Source of the DNA: Alphaproteobacteria bacterium
GTDB taxonomy: Bacteria; Pseudomonadota; Alphaproteobacteria; Caulobacterales; Caulobacteraceae
NCBI GenBank assembly: GCA_025359785.1
Contig: JANYET010000050.1
Span: 1-64,000, forward strand
Reading direction: 5' to 3'
DNA: 64,000 nt
This document shows, one piece after another, positions 53,681-64,000 of this stretch (positions within the stretch are counted from its first letter, which is position 1; each line of letters opens with the position of its first letter). The notes below the pieces were generated by a model, which was not told the origin of the DNA, searched no databases, and saw only the letters and a program-made list of their open reading frames with translations. A program made the translations under genes and the position numbers.

Positions 53681-54147
53681 GCCCGCGCCACCCGCGCCAG
53701 CCCCTCCAGCCAGAGCTGGTGCTGGCGCTCCATGCGGCCGGGAAACAGCAGCCGACCGGCGCGGGCCGCCAGCCCCTGCTGCGTCTCCTCGGTGATCACC
53801 CGGCAGCCGCCGGGGGCCGGCAGGATCAGCCAGGCATGATAGGCCTCGATCAGCGGACCTGTCGCCAGCCAGGCGATCCGCGCGAACGGCTCGAACTCCT
53901 GGACCTGGGTCTCCAGGTCGACGCCGAAAGTGCGCCAGGTGAAGCGCGCCTCCTCGAACAGGTCGCGGCCGCCGTCCTCGATCACTACCTTCGACGCATT
54001 GCCATAGAATTCAGGCCAATCCGCCGCGCGGATCAGCACCTTCCAGACCGCCTCCGGCGAGGCTGAAACGGCGATGGTGTTGACCACATGCACCGGCGCG
54101 CGGTCGGGCAGGAATCGGTCGGGCCAGCGGATCGCGGGTTCAGTCAT
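53677..54147 (-). CDS. SRPBCC (START-like) family protein, cytoplasmic
   Basis: A 156-residue helix-grip-fold protein of the polyketide cyclase/dehydrase type. Signature elements: IAVSASPEAVWKVLIRAADWPEFYGNASKV near the start and ITEETQQGLAARAGRLLFPG in the final helix. Unlike the exported member at 5163-5720 it has no signal peptide. Ligand unknown. Start at ATG 54147. Convergent with the DUF1203 gene. Confidence 0.8.
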   Translation of the reverse strand: MTEPAIRWPDRFLPDRAPVHVVNTIAVSASPEAVWKVLIRAADWPEFYGNASKVVIEDGGRDLFEEARFTWRTFGVDLETQVQEFEPFARIAWLATGPLIEAYHAWLILPAPGGCRVITEETQQGLAARAGRLLFPGRMERQHQLWLEGLARVARA

Positions 54148-54231
54148 GGCGCCACTATAGCGCGCCCTCGCACCCTCTGCTGCCACCGTGGTGTCAGCAG
54201 CCACGCACGCGCGTCTCGCGACGGTCGGTTT

Positions 54232-54246
54232 GTTCCACTTATGTTC
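54232..54246 (+). promoter_or_regulatory. LexA (SOS) box upstream of uvrA
   Basis: GTTCCACTTATGTTC is GTTC-N7-GTTC, the alphaproteobacterial LexA-binding sequence, 85 bases before the uvrA start. It marks uvrA as part of the SOS regulon. Confidence 0.9.
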
Positions 54247-54330
54247 CTGTGTTATCTCTGAGTCTCGGCGCCTACATTAGGGCGTGGCGACGAGCACCTC
54301 CTGACGGCGCCCACCAGTTTCCGGGATCAG

Positions 54331-57231
<2,901 letters not shown>

Positions 57232-57243
57232 ACTCCGCCAGCG

Positions 57244-57271
57244 TTTTCCCGCCCCTTGCGGGACGGGAAAA
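57244..57271 (+). terminator. Possible uvrA terminator
   Basis: TTTTCCCG and CGGGAAAA pair around a partly paired GC-rich loop directly after the uvrA stop. Termination is plausible, although the T-run precedes rather than follows the stem on this strand. It also lies just upstream of the GST start. Confidence 0.4.
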
Positions 57272-57287
57272 TCAGGAGACGACACCC

Positions 57288-57899
57288 ATGATCCTCTACG
57301 GCGCGCCGAACCCTGCCCCCAATCCGCGCCGCGTGCGAGTTTTTCTGGCGGAGAAGGGCATCGAGCTGCCTGAGACCCGCGTCGACATGATGAAGCGCGA
57401 GCACAAGTCGCCGGAGTTCCGGGCCAAGAATTCCATGGGGCAACTCCCCGCGCTCGAACTCGACGATGGCGTGGTGATCGCCGAGACCGTCGCCATCTGC
57501 CGCTATCTCGACGAGACCCATCCGGCGCCGCCGATGTTCGGGACCACGCCGGTCGAAAAGGCCATGGTCGATATGTGGGTCCGCCGCACCGAGTTCACGG
57601 TGATGATGCCGGTCGGCAATTTCTGGCGCCACGCCCACCCACGCACCGCCGCCCTGCTCACTCAGTTCAAGGACTTCGGAGAGAGCAACAAGGAGACCTA
57701 CAAGGGCGCGCAGCGCTATCTGGACCGCGAGTTGGAGGGGAAGACCTGGCTGGCCGGAGACACCTACTCCATGGCCGACATCTGTCTGCTGACGACGCTC
57801 GACTTCGCCGGCTGGATCGGCCTGCCGCTGGAGCCGGAGAACGCGCACCTGAAGGCCTGGCACGACCGCGCCACCGCCCGGCCCAGCGCCAACGCCTAG
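57288..57899 (+). CDS. Glutathione S-transferase family protein
   Basis: A 203-residue GST. The thioredoxin-like N-domain shows MILYGAPNPAPNPRRVRVFL with Asn/Pro in the glutathione site, NSMGQLPALELDDGVVIAET (cis-Pro motif), then the helical C-domain (GKTWLAGDTYSMADICLLTT) with the N-capping box. Likely cytoplasmic conjugation of electrophiles. Its stop overlaps the stop of the convergent membrane protein (shared CTAG). Confidence 0.9.
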   Translation: MILYGAPNPAPNPRRVRVFLAEKGIELPETRVDMMKREHKSPEFRAKNSMGQLPALELDDGVVIAETVAICRYLDETHPAPPMFGTTPVEKAMVDMWVRRTEFTVMMPVGNFWRHAHPRTAALLTQFKDFGESNKETYKGAQRYLDRELEGKTWLAGDTYSMADICLLTTLDFAGWIGLPLEPENAHLKAWHDRATARPSANA

Positions 57900-58738
57900 G
57901 CGGGAATTTCGGGTTCGGCGACGGGCTGGGCGGTCAACACCCGGTACGCCTCCGCCCAGGGCGCCCAGGTGATGGCAACCACGAAAGGGCTCAGCAGGAA
58001 GGGTGCGATCGCCTGCAGTAGAAAGAGTCCTGTGTGGTTCTTGAAACCCTCCGGGCCAGCGAGTTCGCCGAGCTCGCGGAACCCGACCACCGCCAGGGTC
58101 AGCACGAAAAACCCGCCCCACACCAGCACGCTGAGCAGCAATGCCAGGCAGATGGAAAGCAGGCTCATCCCGACGAGCGCCCACCCTTGGCCGCGGGTCA
58201 GCCGCCAGGATCGCGCGAAATCGATCCGGCCCTCGGCGACGCATATCGGCAGGACCAGCCCGAACCGCATCGACAGACCATAGGCCAGGACCGCGGCGGC
58301 GACAGCGACCCCGAAGGTGGCGCGGGGCGCGACCGGTAGAACGGCCCGGCCAGCGGCGACCGACGCAAGCGCGAGGGCAGCCGCACCAATCGACAACACC
58401 AACAGGGCGACGAGGCTGCGCACCTCATCAGGCCCCACCCGCAGATAGAGGAAGCCACGCTCCTCCGGCCGAAGGATCAGCCGGTGAACCGCGCAACCGG
58501 TGAGCAGCCAGACTATGGGCGGCGTGATCGCGATGACCGGGGCTCCCACCGTTGCGCCCAGGGTCGCGGAATCGACGCCTGCCAGCGTCGCGGCAACGAC
58601 ACCGACAATCACGAAGGCGATCACCACCGCGCCCATGGCAAGGAGATTGAACACCGCCCAGCCCACGGCGATACGCCAGTGACGGCGCAGCAGTTGCACG
58701 CCTTCCAAGGCCGCGTCGCTGGCGGAAAAACTGGGCAT
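57896..58738 (-). CDS. Multi-pass membrane protein, tandem paralogue 1
   Basis: A 280-residue protein with about six hydrophobic helices. It opens with FSASDAALEGVQLLRRHWRI and contains HRLILRPEERGFLYLRVGPDE between helices 2 and 3; both segments are shared with the next gene, so they arose by duplication. Helix 4 is followed by FARSWRLTRGQGWAL, which also matches. No transport or enzyme motif is seen. It resembles glycerophosphodiesterase-type or YciC-like membrane domains. Start at ATG 58738, 13 bases after the paralogue. Confidence 0.72.
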   Translation of the reverse strand: MPSFSASDAALEGVQLLRRHWRIAVGWAVFNLLAMGAVVIAFVIVGVVAATLAGVDSATLGATVGAPVIAITPPIVWLLTGCAVHRLILRPEERGFLYLRVGPDEVRSLVALLVLSIGAAALALASVAAGRAVLPVAPRATFGVAVAAAVLAYGLSMRFGLVLPICVAEGRIDFARSWRLTRGQGWALVGMSLLSICLALLLSVLVWGGFFVLTLAVVGFRELGELAGPEGFKNHTGLFLLQAIAPFLLSPFVVAITWAPWAEAYRVLTAQPVAEPEIPA

Positions 58739-58751
58739 GTCGGGCGGTATT

Positions 58752-59630
58752 CTAGCCGTGCTCCAGCCGTACCCGCAGGGGATTAGCGGGGGCGTCTCCG
58801 TGAAGCTGTTGATAGGCCACGGCAAAGGGCGCGTAGATCATGACCAGCTGCACCACCGAAATCAGCATCTGGATCACGAACGCCACGACGCTGGCGATCA
58901 CCGCCACCGGCGTTCCGCCTTTGCTGACCGCCTCGGGGCCGCCCGCCAGATTTATGATGGCGATCCAGATCACCGTCATCAGCAGCCAGATCATCACGTA
59001 GAAGATCACCGACAGCACGATCATGCCGAACATCGACCAGAACCGGCTGCGGGTAAGTTCCCAGGCCGCCACGAGGGAAATATGCCGTTCGTTAAACGCC
59101 ATCGGCGTGGCCAGCGACAGGCGCACTCCGACCCACACGGTCAGGACCAATATCAACGGAGCCACGACGAATCCCATGGTCGATCCGCTTTGTTCGGCCA
59201 CGGCCACCGCGACGATACCCAGCGTCAGGCAAAGCAGCCCGATGGCGAACAGAATCAGATTCACCAAGGTCAGGCGCAATTCATCACGTCCGATACGTAG
59301 ATGAAGAAACCCCCGCTCTTCCGGCCGAAGCACCAGCCGATAGATGCCTCCGGTGATTACAGATATAAGAACCACCGCTAGAAAAAGGACGAGCAGGAAA
59401 GCTGGAATCGAGTGCGTCAGCTTGGTGGCGAAGATTTGAGCGTCATCTTGCGAAAACTGTCCCTTTCGCAGAATGGCGATGGCGTCCGCGCCGAGGCTGA
59501 ACAGCATGACGCCGCCGATTACAAGCAGTCCGGCGGCGTAGATTCCGCTCCATGCCAGGATCGTACCGGGTCGTTCCCGAGTGAGGCGGAAGCCCTCCAG
59601 GGCGGCTTCACTTGCCGAAAACCGGTTCAT
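58752..59630 (-). CDS. Multi-pass membrane protein, tandem paralogue 2
   Basis: A 292-residue protein, about six helices, paralogue of the downstream gene. The shared blocks are FSASEAALEGFRLTRERPGT at the start, YRLVLRPEERGFLHLRIGRDE, and VAAWELTRSRFWSM before helix 5. GTG or other alternative starts are unlikely, since the ATG at 59630 begins the shared block. Function unknown; the conserved Arg-Pro-Glu-Glu-Arg-Gly loop faces one side of the membrane and is the best candidate functional site. Confidence 0.72.
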   Translation of the reverse strand: MNRFSASEAALEGFRLTRERPGTILAWSGIYAAGLLVIGGVMLFSLGADAIAILRKGQFSQDDAQIFATKLTHSIPAFLLVLFLAVVLISVITGGIYRLVLRPEERGFLHLRIGRDELRLTLVNLILFAIGLLCLTLGIVAVAVAEQSGSTMGFVVAPLILVLTVWVGVRLSLATPMAFNERHISLVAAWELTRSRFWSMFGMIVLSVIFYVMIWLLMTVIWIAIINLAGGPEAVSKGGTPVAVIASVVAFVIQMLISVVQLVMIYAPFAVAYQQLHGDAPANPLRVRLEHG

Positions 59631-59763
59631 TCAACTCCTCGAGGCCCGACCCACTTTCGGTGGAACGAGTCGGCCTCTCCTTTGGATGTGAGGTTGGGGC
59701 GCGGCCCGCCCGCGTGCAAGGCCCCGCTCGCGATCTCCCCGGATCGTTGCTAGTTAGCCACGC

Positions 59764-61140
59764 ATGACCATCTCCCCTGTACACGTCGTCGGCGGCGGCC
59801 TCGCGGGCTCCGAAGCCAGCTGGCAGATCGCGCAAGCCGGCGTTCCCGTCGTCCTCCACGAAATGCGCCCCGTGCGCGGCACCGACGCCCACCAGACCGA
59901 CCGGCTGGCGGAGCTCGTCTGCTCCAACTCCTTCCGCGCCGACGACTGGACCGGCAACGCGGTCGGCCTGCTGCACGCCGAGATGCGCGCGCTGGGCTCG
60001 ATCATCCTGTCCTGCGGCGACGCCCACCAGGTGCCGGCCGGCGGCGCGCTGGCCGTCGACCGCGACGGGTTCGCGGAGGCGGTCACCGCCCGGCTGGAGG
60101 CCCACCCGCTGATCACCATCGCCCGCGAGGAGATCGCCGGCCTGCCGGACCCCGCCTGGGACAGCGTGATCGTCGCCACCGGCCCCCTCACCTCGCCGGC
60201 CCTGTCCGACGCGATCCTGACGCTGACCGGAGAAGGCGAGCTGTCGTTCTTCGACGCCATCGCCCCGATCATCCATCTGGAGTCGGTGAACATGGACATC
60301 GCCTGGCGCCAATCGCGCTACGACAAGGAAGGCCCCGGTGGCGACGCGGCCGCCTACATCAACTGCCCGATGGACCGCGAGCAGTACGAGGGCTTCATCG
60401 ACGCCCTGCTGGCCGGCCCGAAGTCGGAGTTCAAGGACTGGGAGCACGTCCCCTATTTCGACGGCTGCCTGCCCATCGAGGTGATGGCCGAACGCGGCCG
60501 CGAGACCTTGCGCCACGGGCCGATGAAGCCCGTGGGCCTGACCAACGAGCACGACCCGCAGACCAAGGCCTGGGCTGTGGTCCAGCTGCGCCAGGACAAT
60601 GCGCTGGGCACCCTTTGGAACATGGTGGGTTTCCAGACCAAGCTGAAGCACGGCGCCCAGACCGAGATTTTCCGAATGATCCCCGGTCTGGAGAAGGCGG
60701 TGTTCGCGCGCCTGGGTGGCCTGCACCGCAACACCTTCCTGAACAGCCCGAAGCTGCTGGACGGCGCGCTGCGCCTGAAGGCCGACCCGCGGCTGCGGTT
60801 CGCCGGCCAGGTGACCGGCGTCGAGGGCTATGTGGAGAGCGCCGCCGTGGGCCTGCTGGCCGGCCGCTTCGCCGCCGCCGAGCGCCTGGGCCAACCGGTG
60901 ACGCCCCCGCCCGCGACGACTGCGCTGGGCGCCCTTATCGGCCACATCACGGGCGGCCACCTCGACGGCGGTAAGGGCTCCTTTCAGCCCATGAACATCA
61001 ACTACGGCCTGCTGCCGCCCCTCGATGGCCCGAAACACGACGCCGATGGCAAGCGCCTGCCCCACAAGGAGCGCGGCCGCGCCAAGAAGCGGCTTGTGGG
61101 CGAGCGCGCGCTGGCGGATCTGGAAGTGTGGATGGCGTAG
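59764..61140 (+). CDS. trmFO: Folate-dependent tRNA (uracil-54-C5) methyltransferase
   Basis: TrmFO makes ribothymidine at position 54 of tRNAs using methylenetetrahydrofolate and FAD. The 458-residue protein starts [19 protein letters not shown] (FAD loop), then [31 protein letters not shown] (Cys of the catalytic region), and ends with [10 protein letters not shown] and [13 protein letters not shown]. Both catalytic Cys regions are retained (VCSNS and [10 protein letters not shown]). Single gene; the leader (59631-59763) also holds the divergent promoter of the membrane-protein pair. Confidence 0.95.
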   Translation: MTISPVHVVGGGLAGSEASWQIAQAGVPVVLHEMRPVRGTDAHQTDRLAELVCSNSFRADDWTGNAVGLLHAEMRALGSIILSCGDAHQVPAGGALAVDRDGFAEAVTARLEAHPLITIAREEIAGLPDPAWDSVIVATGPLTSPALSDAILTLTGEGELSFFDAIAPIIHLESVNMDIAWRQSRYDKEGPGGDAAAYINCPMDREQYEGFIDALLAGPKSEFKDWEHVPYFDGCLPIEVMAERGRETLRHGPMKPVGLTNEHDPQTKAWAVVQLRQDNALGTLWNMVGFQTKLKHGAQTEIFRMIPGLEKAVFARLGGLHRNTFLNSPKLLDGALRLKADPRLRFAGQVTGVEGYVESAAVGLLAGRFAAAERLGQPVTPPPATTALGALIGHITGGHLDGGKGSFQPMNINYGLLPPLDGPKHDADGKRLPHKERGRAKKRLVGERALADLEVWMA

Positions 61141-61144
61141 CGAT

Positions 61145-61287
61145 CCCTCCCCGTTCCGGGGAGGGTGGATCGCGCCCTCGGCGCGAGACGGGTGGGGATG
61201 TGTGGGCCTGGGCGCTGACTTAGAGCTTGAGCGCGACTGCCCCACCCAGACGGCTTCGCCGTCTGTCCCTCCCCAGTAAGGGAGGGA
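61145..61287. repeat. Intergenic palindromic repeat, family 2, copy D
   Basis: CCCTCCCCGTTCCGGGGAGG, then GTGGATCGCGCC / GGCGCGAGACGGGTGGGGA, a variable centre, and CAGACGGCTTCGCCGTCTG plus CCCTCCCCAGTAAGGGAGGG at the far end. The inner blocks match 46479-46637 in opposite orientation. It fills the space between trmFO and the convergent gene. Confidence 0.75.
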
Positions 61288-61289
61288 AA

Positions 61290-61997
61290 TCAAATCTTCC
61301 CGCGCGCCACGGCGATGGTCAGCCTGAGCCGGCGGGCGAAGTCGTTGCTGGCCGGGCGGCCGGCCAGCGCGGCGTGGGCCACCGCCGGAAAGGCGGCGAC
61401 GCTGAGGTTGCGCGACGCGCTGCGGGCGGCGTGGATCACCTTCAGGAAGGTGGGCCGCAGGTCGGGGTGGTCGGCGAGCCGTTTACCCAGAGCCCAGGCT
61501 GAGCCGCCGGCCAGGGCCATTTTCGACTCCGTGGCCGGATCGAGCATCTGGGCGGCCAGTTGCGCGACCATCCCGCCGGTGTCGCGCGCCCAGTCCAGCA
61601 GCTCGGGCTCGGTCATCGGCGTGGAATCCAGCTCGCGGTAGCGGGCGTCGATCAGGGTCTCCAAGGCCTCGCGCCCCAGGCCGCGCCGCGCCACCGCCTG
61701 GGCGAGCGCCTGGGCCGCGGGATGATGCCGCACGGGCCGGCCTTCGAAGATCTCCTCGAGCGCCTCGCGCCACCAGGTCAGGCGCATCTCGCCCAGCAGG
61801 GCGTTGGACGCCACCCTGGGCGCGCGCGCCAGCTCGTGGTCGAAGGCATAGAGCGCGATGACGTCCGCGCGGACCTCCGCGTCGACGATGAACCGACTGG
61901 ACAGCCAGCGGTCCGGGTCGACCCGGCGGATCAGGCCATCGAGGTTTTCCCCACCCAGACTTGGGCTGTCCGGGCTGTGGGCGTCTGGTTCGCTCAT
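61290..61997 (-). CDS. Squalene/phytoene synthase-like protein (NDUFAF6-like)
   Basis: A 235-residue all-helical protein of the trans-isoprenyl-diphosphate synthase fold, in the branch that includes the mitochondrial complex I assembly factor NDUFAF6. Signature: VIALYAFDHELARAPRVASNALLGEMRLTWWREALEEI. The Asp-rich metal-binding pairs of true squalene synthases are missing (no clear DxxxD), so it is probably not an isoprenoid enzyme. The neighbourhood holds an NDUFAF3-like gene and secF, which supports an assembly role. Start ATG 61997. Confidence 0.82.
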   Translation of the reverse strand: MSEPDAHSPDSPSLGGENLDGLIRRVDPDRWLSSRFIVDAEVRADVIALYAFDHELARAPRVASNALLGEMRLTWWREALEEIFEGRPVRHHPAAQALAQAVARRGLGREALETLIDARYRELDSTPMTEPELLDWARDTGGMVAQLAAQMLDPATESKMALAGGSAWALGKRLADHPDLRPTFLKVIHAARSASRNLSVAAFPAVAHAALAGRPASNDFARRLRLTIAVARGKI

Positions 61998-62005
61998 GGC
62001 GCCAT

Positions 62006-62035
62006 AGAAAAGGCCCGCCGGTTAAGGCGGGCCTT
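62006..62035 (-). terminator. Intrinsic terminator of the PuuD-like gene
   Basis: AAGGCCCGCC and GGCGGGCCTT form a perfect 10-base stem around a 6-base loop, followed on the minus strand by TTTTC. It lies between the PuuD-like gene and the NDUFAF6-like gene on that strand, so these two are separate transcripts at least in part. Confidence 0.8.
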
Positions 62036-62061
62036 CCCGATCTGCGATTTTTCGCGCCGTC

Positions 62062-62676
62062 TCAGCCGAAGACGGTCTGCGACATGGTCATGGCCACCAG
62101 CATCGGCAGCGACAGCATCAGGTTGGTGCGCGACCCCAGCATGGCCATCTTGGCGGACTTGGCCTTGGTGTCGGCGTCAGCCTCGACGATACCCAGGGCG
62201 CGCTTCTGGTTCGGCCAGATGATGCCCCACACGTTGAGCATCATGATGATGCCCAGCCACATGCCGAGCCCCAGCAGGGCGTACTGCTTGTGGCTCGACG
62301 GATCGCTGGTCCCGGCCATGCCGAAGCTCAGCGTCTGAACCAGGTAGTGGCGCTGACCGGCGATGGCCAGGCCCATGATCACCGTGGCGAGCGCCGACCA
62401 GCGGAACCAGAACAGCGCTTCGGGGGCGATGAACTTGGTGACGCCGGGCTTCAGCTCGGCCGGCACCGCCGGCATCACCCGAATCTGCACGAAGTTGAAA
62501 TAGTAGAGCAGGCCGATCCACAGGATGCCGAAGAACACGTGCATCCAGCGCTCCACAGCCTGGATGAATTCCGGCCCCGTGCCCTGTGGTCCGGTGGAAT
62601 AGGCCCATACCATCACGGCAGCCAGCAGGACGCCGACGATGAAGGTGTTGCGGAAATTGGAAAGTAGTCCGGCCAT
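62062..62676 (-). CDS. PuuD-like membrane protein (urate hydroxylase N-terminal domain type)
   Basis: A 204-residue membrane protein with about five helices. It resembles the N-terminal membrane part of bacterial urate hydroxylase PuuD: VERWMHVFFGILWIGLLYYFNFVQ, FWFRWSALATVIMGLA, and LGLGMWLGIIMMLNVWGIIWPNQKR. The C-terminal cytochrome c domain of true PuuD (with a CxxCH motif) is absent. Conserved His and Trp residues suggest heme binding. Urate oxidation is not supported by neighbouring purine genes; a respiratory role may be more likely. Confidence 0.75.
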   Translation of the reverse strand: MAGLLSNFRNTFIVGVLLAAVMVWAYSTGPQGTGPEFIQAVERWMHVFFGILWIGLLYYFNFVQIRVMPAVPAELKPGVTKFIAPEALFWFRWSALATVIMGLAIAGQRHYLVQTLSFGMAGTSDPSSHKQYALLGLGMWLGIIMMLNVWGIIWPNQKRALGIVEADADTKAKSAKMAMLGSRTNLMLSLPMLVAMTMSQTVFG

Positions 62677-62743
62677 CTGAGCGCCCTCGCGATTTCTACC
62701 CTGAGGCTCAGCTATAGGTCGTTTCGCCGTGCGCGGAAACGTT

Positions 62744-63103
62744 TCAGACGGCGATCAGCGCCGCGGCCACCCGGCGGCCCTCGGACGTCAGGACATTGTA
62801 GAGCTTGGCCGCCGCGGCGGTGTCCATGAATTCCAGCCCCATGCCGGCCGCCAGCAGGGCCTCGCGGACAGCGCGTGGCGGCTGGGCGTTGCGCGCGCCG
62901 ACCCCCAGCAACAGGAATTCCACCTCCGCGCGGCCGGCCGCGAACACCGGCGACAGCGCATCGACCGTCAAGTCCGCGAGCGCGGCGACCGACCAGGCCT
63001 GCGCCACATCGGCGACGATCAGCAGCGAGCCGGCATGCCGCTCGCCCGACAACCGAAATCCGCCGTCGCCATAGGCGTCGATGGAGGGCGCGTCGCGGGC
63101 CAT
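62744..63103 (-). CDS. Mth938-domain protein (NDUFAF3-like)
   Basis: A 119-residue protein of the Mth938/DUF498 family, whose mitochondrial member NDUFAF3 assembles complex I. Signature: IDAYGDGGFRLSGERHAGSLLIV at the start, then VEFLLLGVGARNAQPPRAVREAL and GMGLEFMDTAAAAKLYNVLTSEGRRVAAALI at the end. In alphaproteobacteria this gene typically lies right after secF, as here (13 bases apart, same strand). Direct assembly activity in bacteria is inference. Confidence 0.87.
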   Translation of the reverse strand: MARDAPSIDAYGDGGFRLSGERHAGSLLIVADVAQAWSVAALADLTVDALSPVFAAGRAEVEFLLLGVGARNAQPPRAVREALLAAGMGLEFMDTAAAAKLYNVLTSEGRRVAAALIAV

Positions 63104-63116
63104 GGCTTCGTTAGCC

Positions 63117-64000
63117 CTAGCGGACGGTGGCCGGCTTCAGCGGCACGGCCTCTTCGTCGTCGCCGCCGCGCTTGACGCCCCACAGCATGATCACCGGGGC
63201 AGCGATGTAGATCGACGAATAGGTGCCGATGGTGATGCCGAACAGCATGATCACCGACAGACCGTAGAGCGTCGGCCCTCCGAACAGCGCCAGCGCCGCC
63301 AGCGCCAGGATCGCGGTCATGCTGGTGATGATGGTCCGCGTCATCATCTCGTTGATCGACATGTCGATCACCTCGGCCAGTGGCATGCGCTTGTATTTGC
63401 GCAGGTTCTCGCGGAACCGGTCGAACACCACGACGGTGTCATTCATCGAATAGCCGATGATCGTCAGGATGGCGGCCACGGCGCGCAGGTCGAATTCGAT
63501 CCGCGTGATGGCGATCAGGCCGAAGGTCAGGAACACGTCGTGGAACAGGGCGGCCACGGCGCCCAGGCCAAACTGCAGCTCGAAGCGGAACCAGATGTAG
63601 AGCAGCATGGCCAGGATCGCGAGGCCGAGGCCGAGCAGGCCCTTGCCGAACAGCTCCTGGGAAATCTTCGGACCGACCAGATCGGTGCGGACGAACTTCA
63701 CCGCGCCCAGCGTCTGGGTGAGCCTCTGCTGGACCTTGGTCACCGCGGCGCTGGCGTCGCTGCCCGGGGCCTGCTGGAAGCGGACCAGCGCCGAGGTCGG
63801 CGCGCCGAAGCCCTGCACCTGCACGTCGCCGACTCCCAGGCCCTCAAGCGCCGAACGCGCGCGGGACAGGTCGACCGCCTTGGGCGCCGTGGAGATTTCC
63901 AGGACGGTGCCGCCCTGAAAGTCGATCCCGCAGGCCAGTCCCCCGCAGGGCGGCTTGAACGGATAGAGGCTGATCCACAGCGAGACGAGCACCGCCACGA
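63117..64000 (-). CDS. secF: Protein translocase subunit SecF (partial, 5' end outside window)
   Basis: SecF and SecD use the proton gradient to help Sec export. The 294 residues present start inside or just before the first periplasmic region (GIDFQGGTVLEISTAP, the SecF family motif) and contain the helix segments LGLAILAMLLYIWFRFEL, GLIAITRIEFDLRAVAAILTIIGYSMNDTVVVFDRFRENL, and the end AIYIAAPVIMLWG-like tail. A GTG at 63998 is not the real start, since SecF normally has a longer N-terminal helix before this. secD should lie beyond the window edge. Operon with the NDUFAF3-like gene. Confidence 0.95.
   Translation of the reverse strand, partial: VAVLVSLWISLYPFKPPCGGLACGIDFQGGTVLEISTAPKAVDLSRARSALEGLGVGDVQVQGFGAPTSALVRFQQAPGSDASAAVTKVQQRLTQTLGAVKFVRTDLVGPKISQELFGKGLLGLGLAILAMLLYIWFRFELQFGLGAVAALFHDVFLTFGLIAITRIEFDLRAVAAILTIIGYSMNDTVVVFDRFRENLRKYKRMPLAEVIDMSINEMMTRTIITSMTAILALAALALFGGPTLYGLSVIMLFGITIGTYSSIYIAAPVIMLWGVKRGGDDEEAVPLKPATVR

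Noticed and set aside
62062..62676. Complete urate hydroxylase PuuD
   Set aside because: The cytochrome c domain is missing and no purine degradation genes are near. Only the membrane part is present.

Overview
The window is 64 kb of GC-rich chromosome from an alphaproteobacterium, almost certainly family Caulobacteraceae (Caulobacter or Phenylobacterium-like). The lineage-specific markers are a popZ polar organizer gene next to valS and a TolC-family gene, a divergent fliX / flgI-cheL-flbY flagellar locus with dksA beside it, a FixL/FixJ pair, a CtrA-family response regulator, CtrA-type TTAA boxes, and a GTTC-N7-GTTC SOS box in front of uvrA. Most of the window is ordinary core genome. The window edges cut pheT (left) and secF (right).

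Layout. 1-12 kb: pheT, an ABC-F ATPase, an exported S10 carboxypeptidase, two small exported proteins, valS, popZ, a TolC-type outer-membrane protein and a Pcm-like methyltransferase. 12.2-18.7 kb: tRNA-Cys followed by an island of about 6.5 kb, bounded on the right by a copy of the 3' end of the tRNA. It carries four cargo genes (membrane-anchored protein, Tat-type esterase, APC permease, membrane-anchored protein). A hairpin repeat lies on both sides of every cargo gene. An IS1111-type element with a frameshifted transposase has inserted into one of these repeats. 18.8-21.7 kb: an SDR with FabL-like active-site spacing and a prolyl oligopeptidase. 21.8-26.5 kb is a signalling block: fixLJ, a soluble CckA-like histidine kinase, and a convergent operon of a lone receiver plus a CtrA paralogue that has an inverted pair of TTAACCAT half-sites upstream. 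A WYL regulator with a tiny membrane protein follows.

28-46 kb: a phosphotransferase/DUF6285 pair divergent from an acyl-CoA dehydrogenase, mpl, a possible CtrA-driven small RNA, tRNA-Asn, katG with an OxyR-like site, glyoxalase I, an RND efflux pair, a GNAT enzyme, an Atm1-like ABC exporter, a lipoprotein, a LOG-family hydrolase and nadE. 46-50 kb: dksA, fliX, flgI, cheL, flbY. 50-57 kb: an FMN riboswitch with ribH2, a thioesterase, a GcvA-like LysR regulator, small proteins and uvrA. 57-64 kb: a GST, two tandem multi-pass membrane paralogues, trmFO, and a cluster of an NDUFAF6-like protein, a PuuD-like membrane protein, an NDUFAF3-like (Mth938) protein and secF.

The least explained parts are the repeat-partitioned island at tRNA-Cys, the CtrA-paralogue signalling block, and a CtrA-box/terminator pair with no reading frame between mpl and tRNA-Asn. 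Two intergenic palindromic repeat families each occur twice in opposite orientation. No CRISPR array, rRNA operon, integrase gene or recognisable defence system was found.
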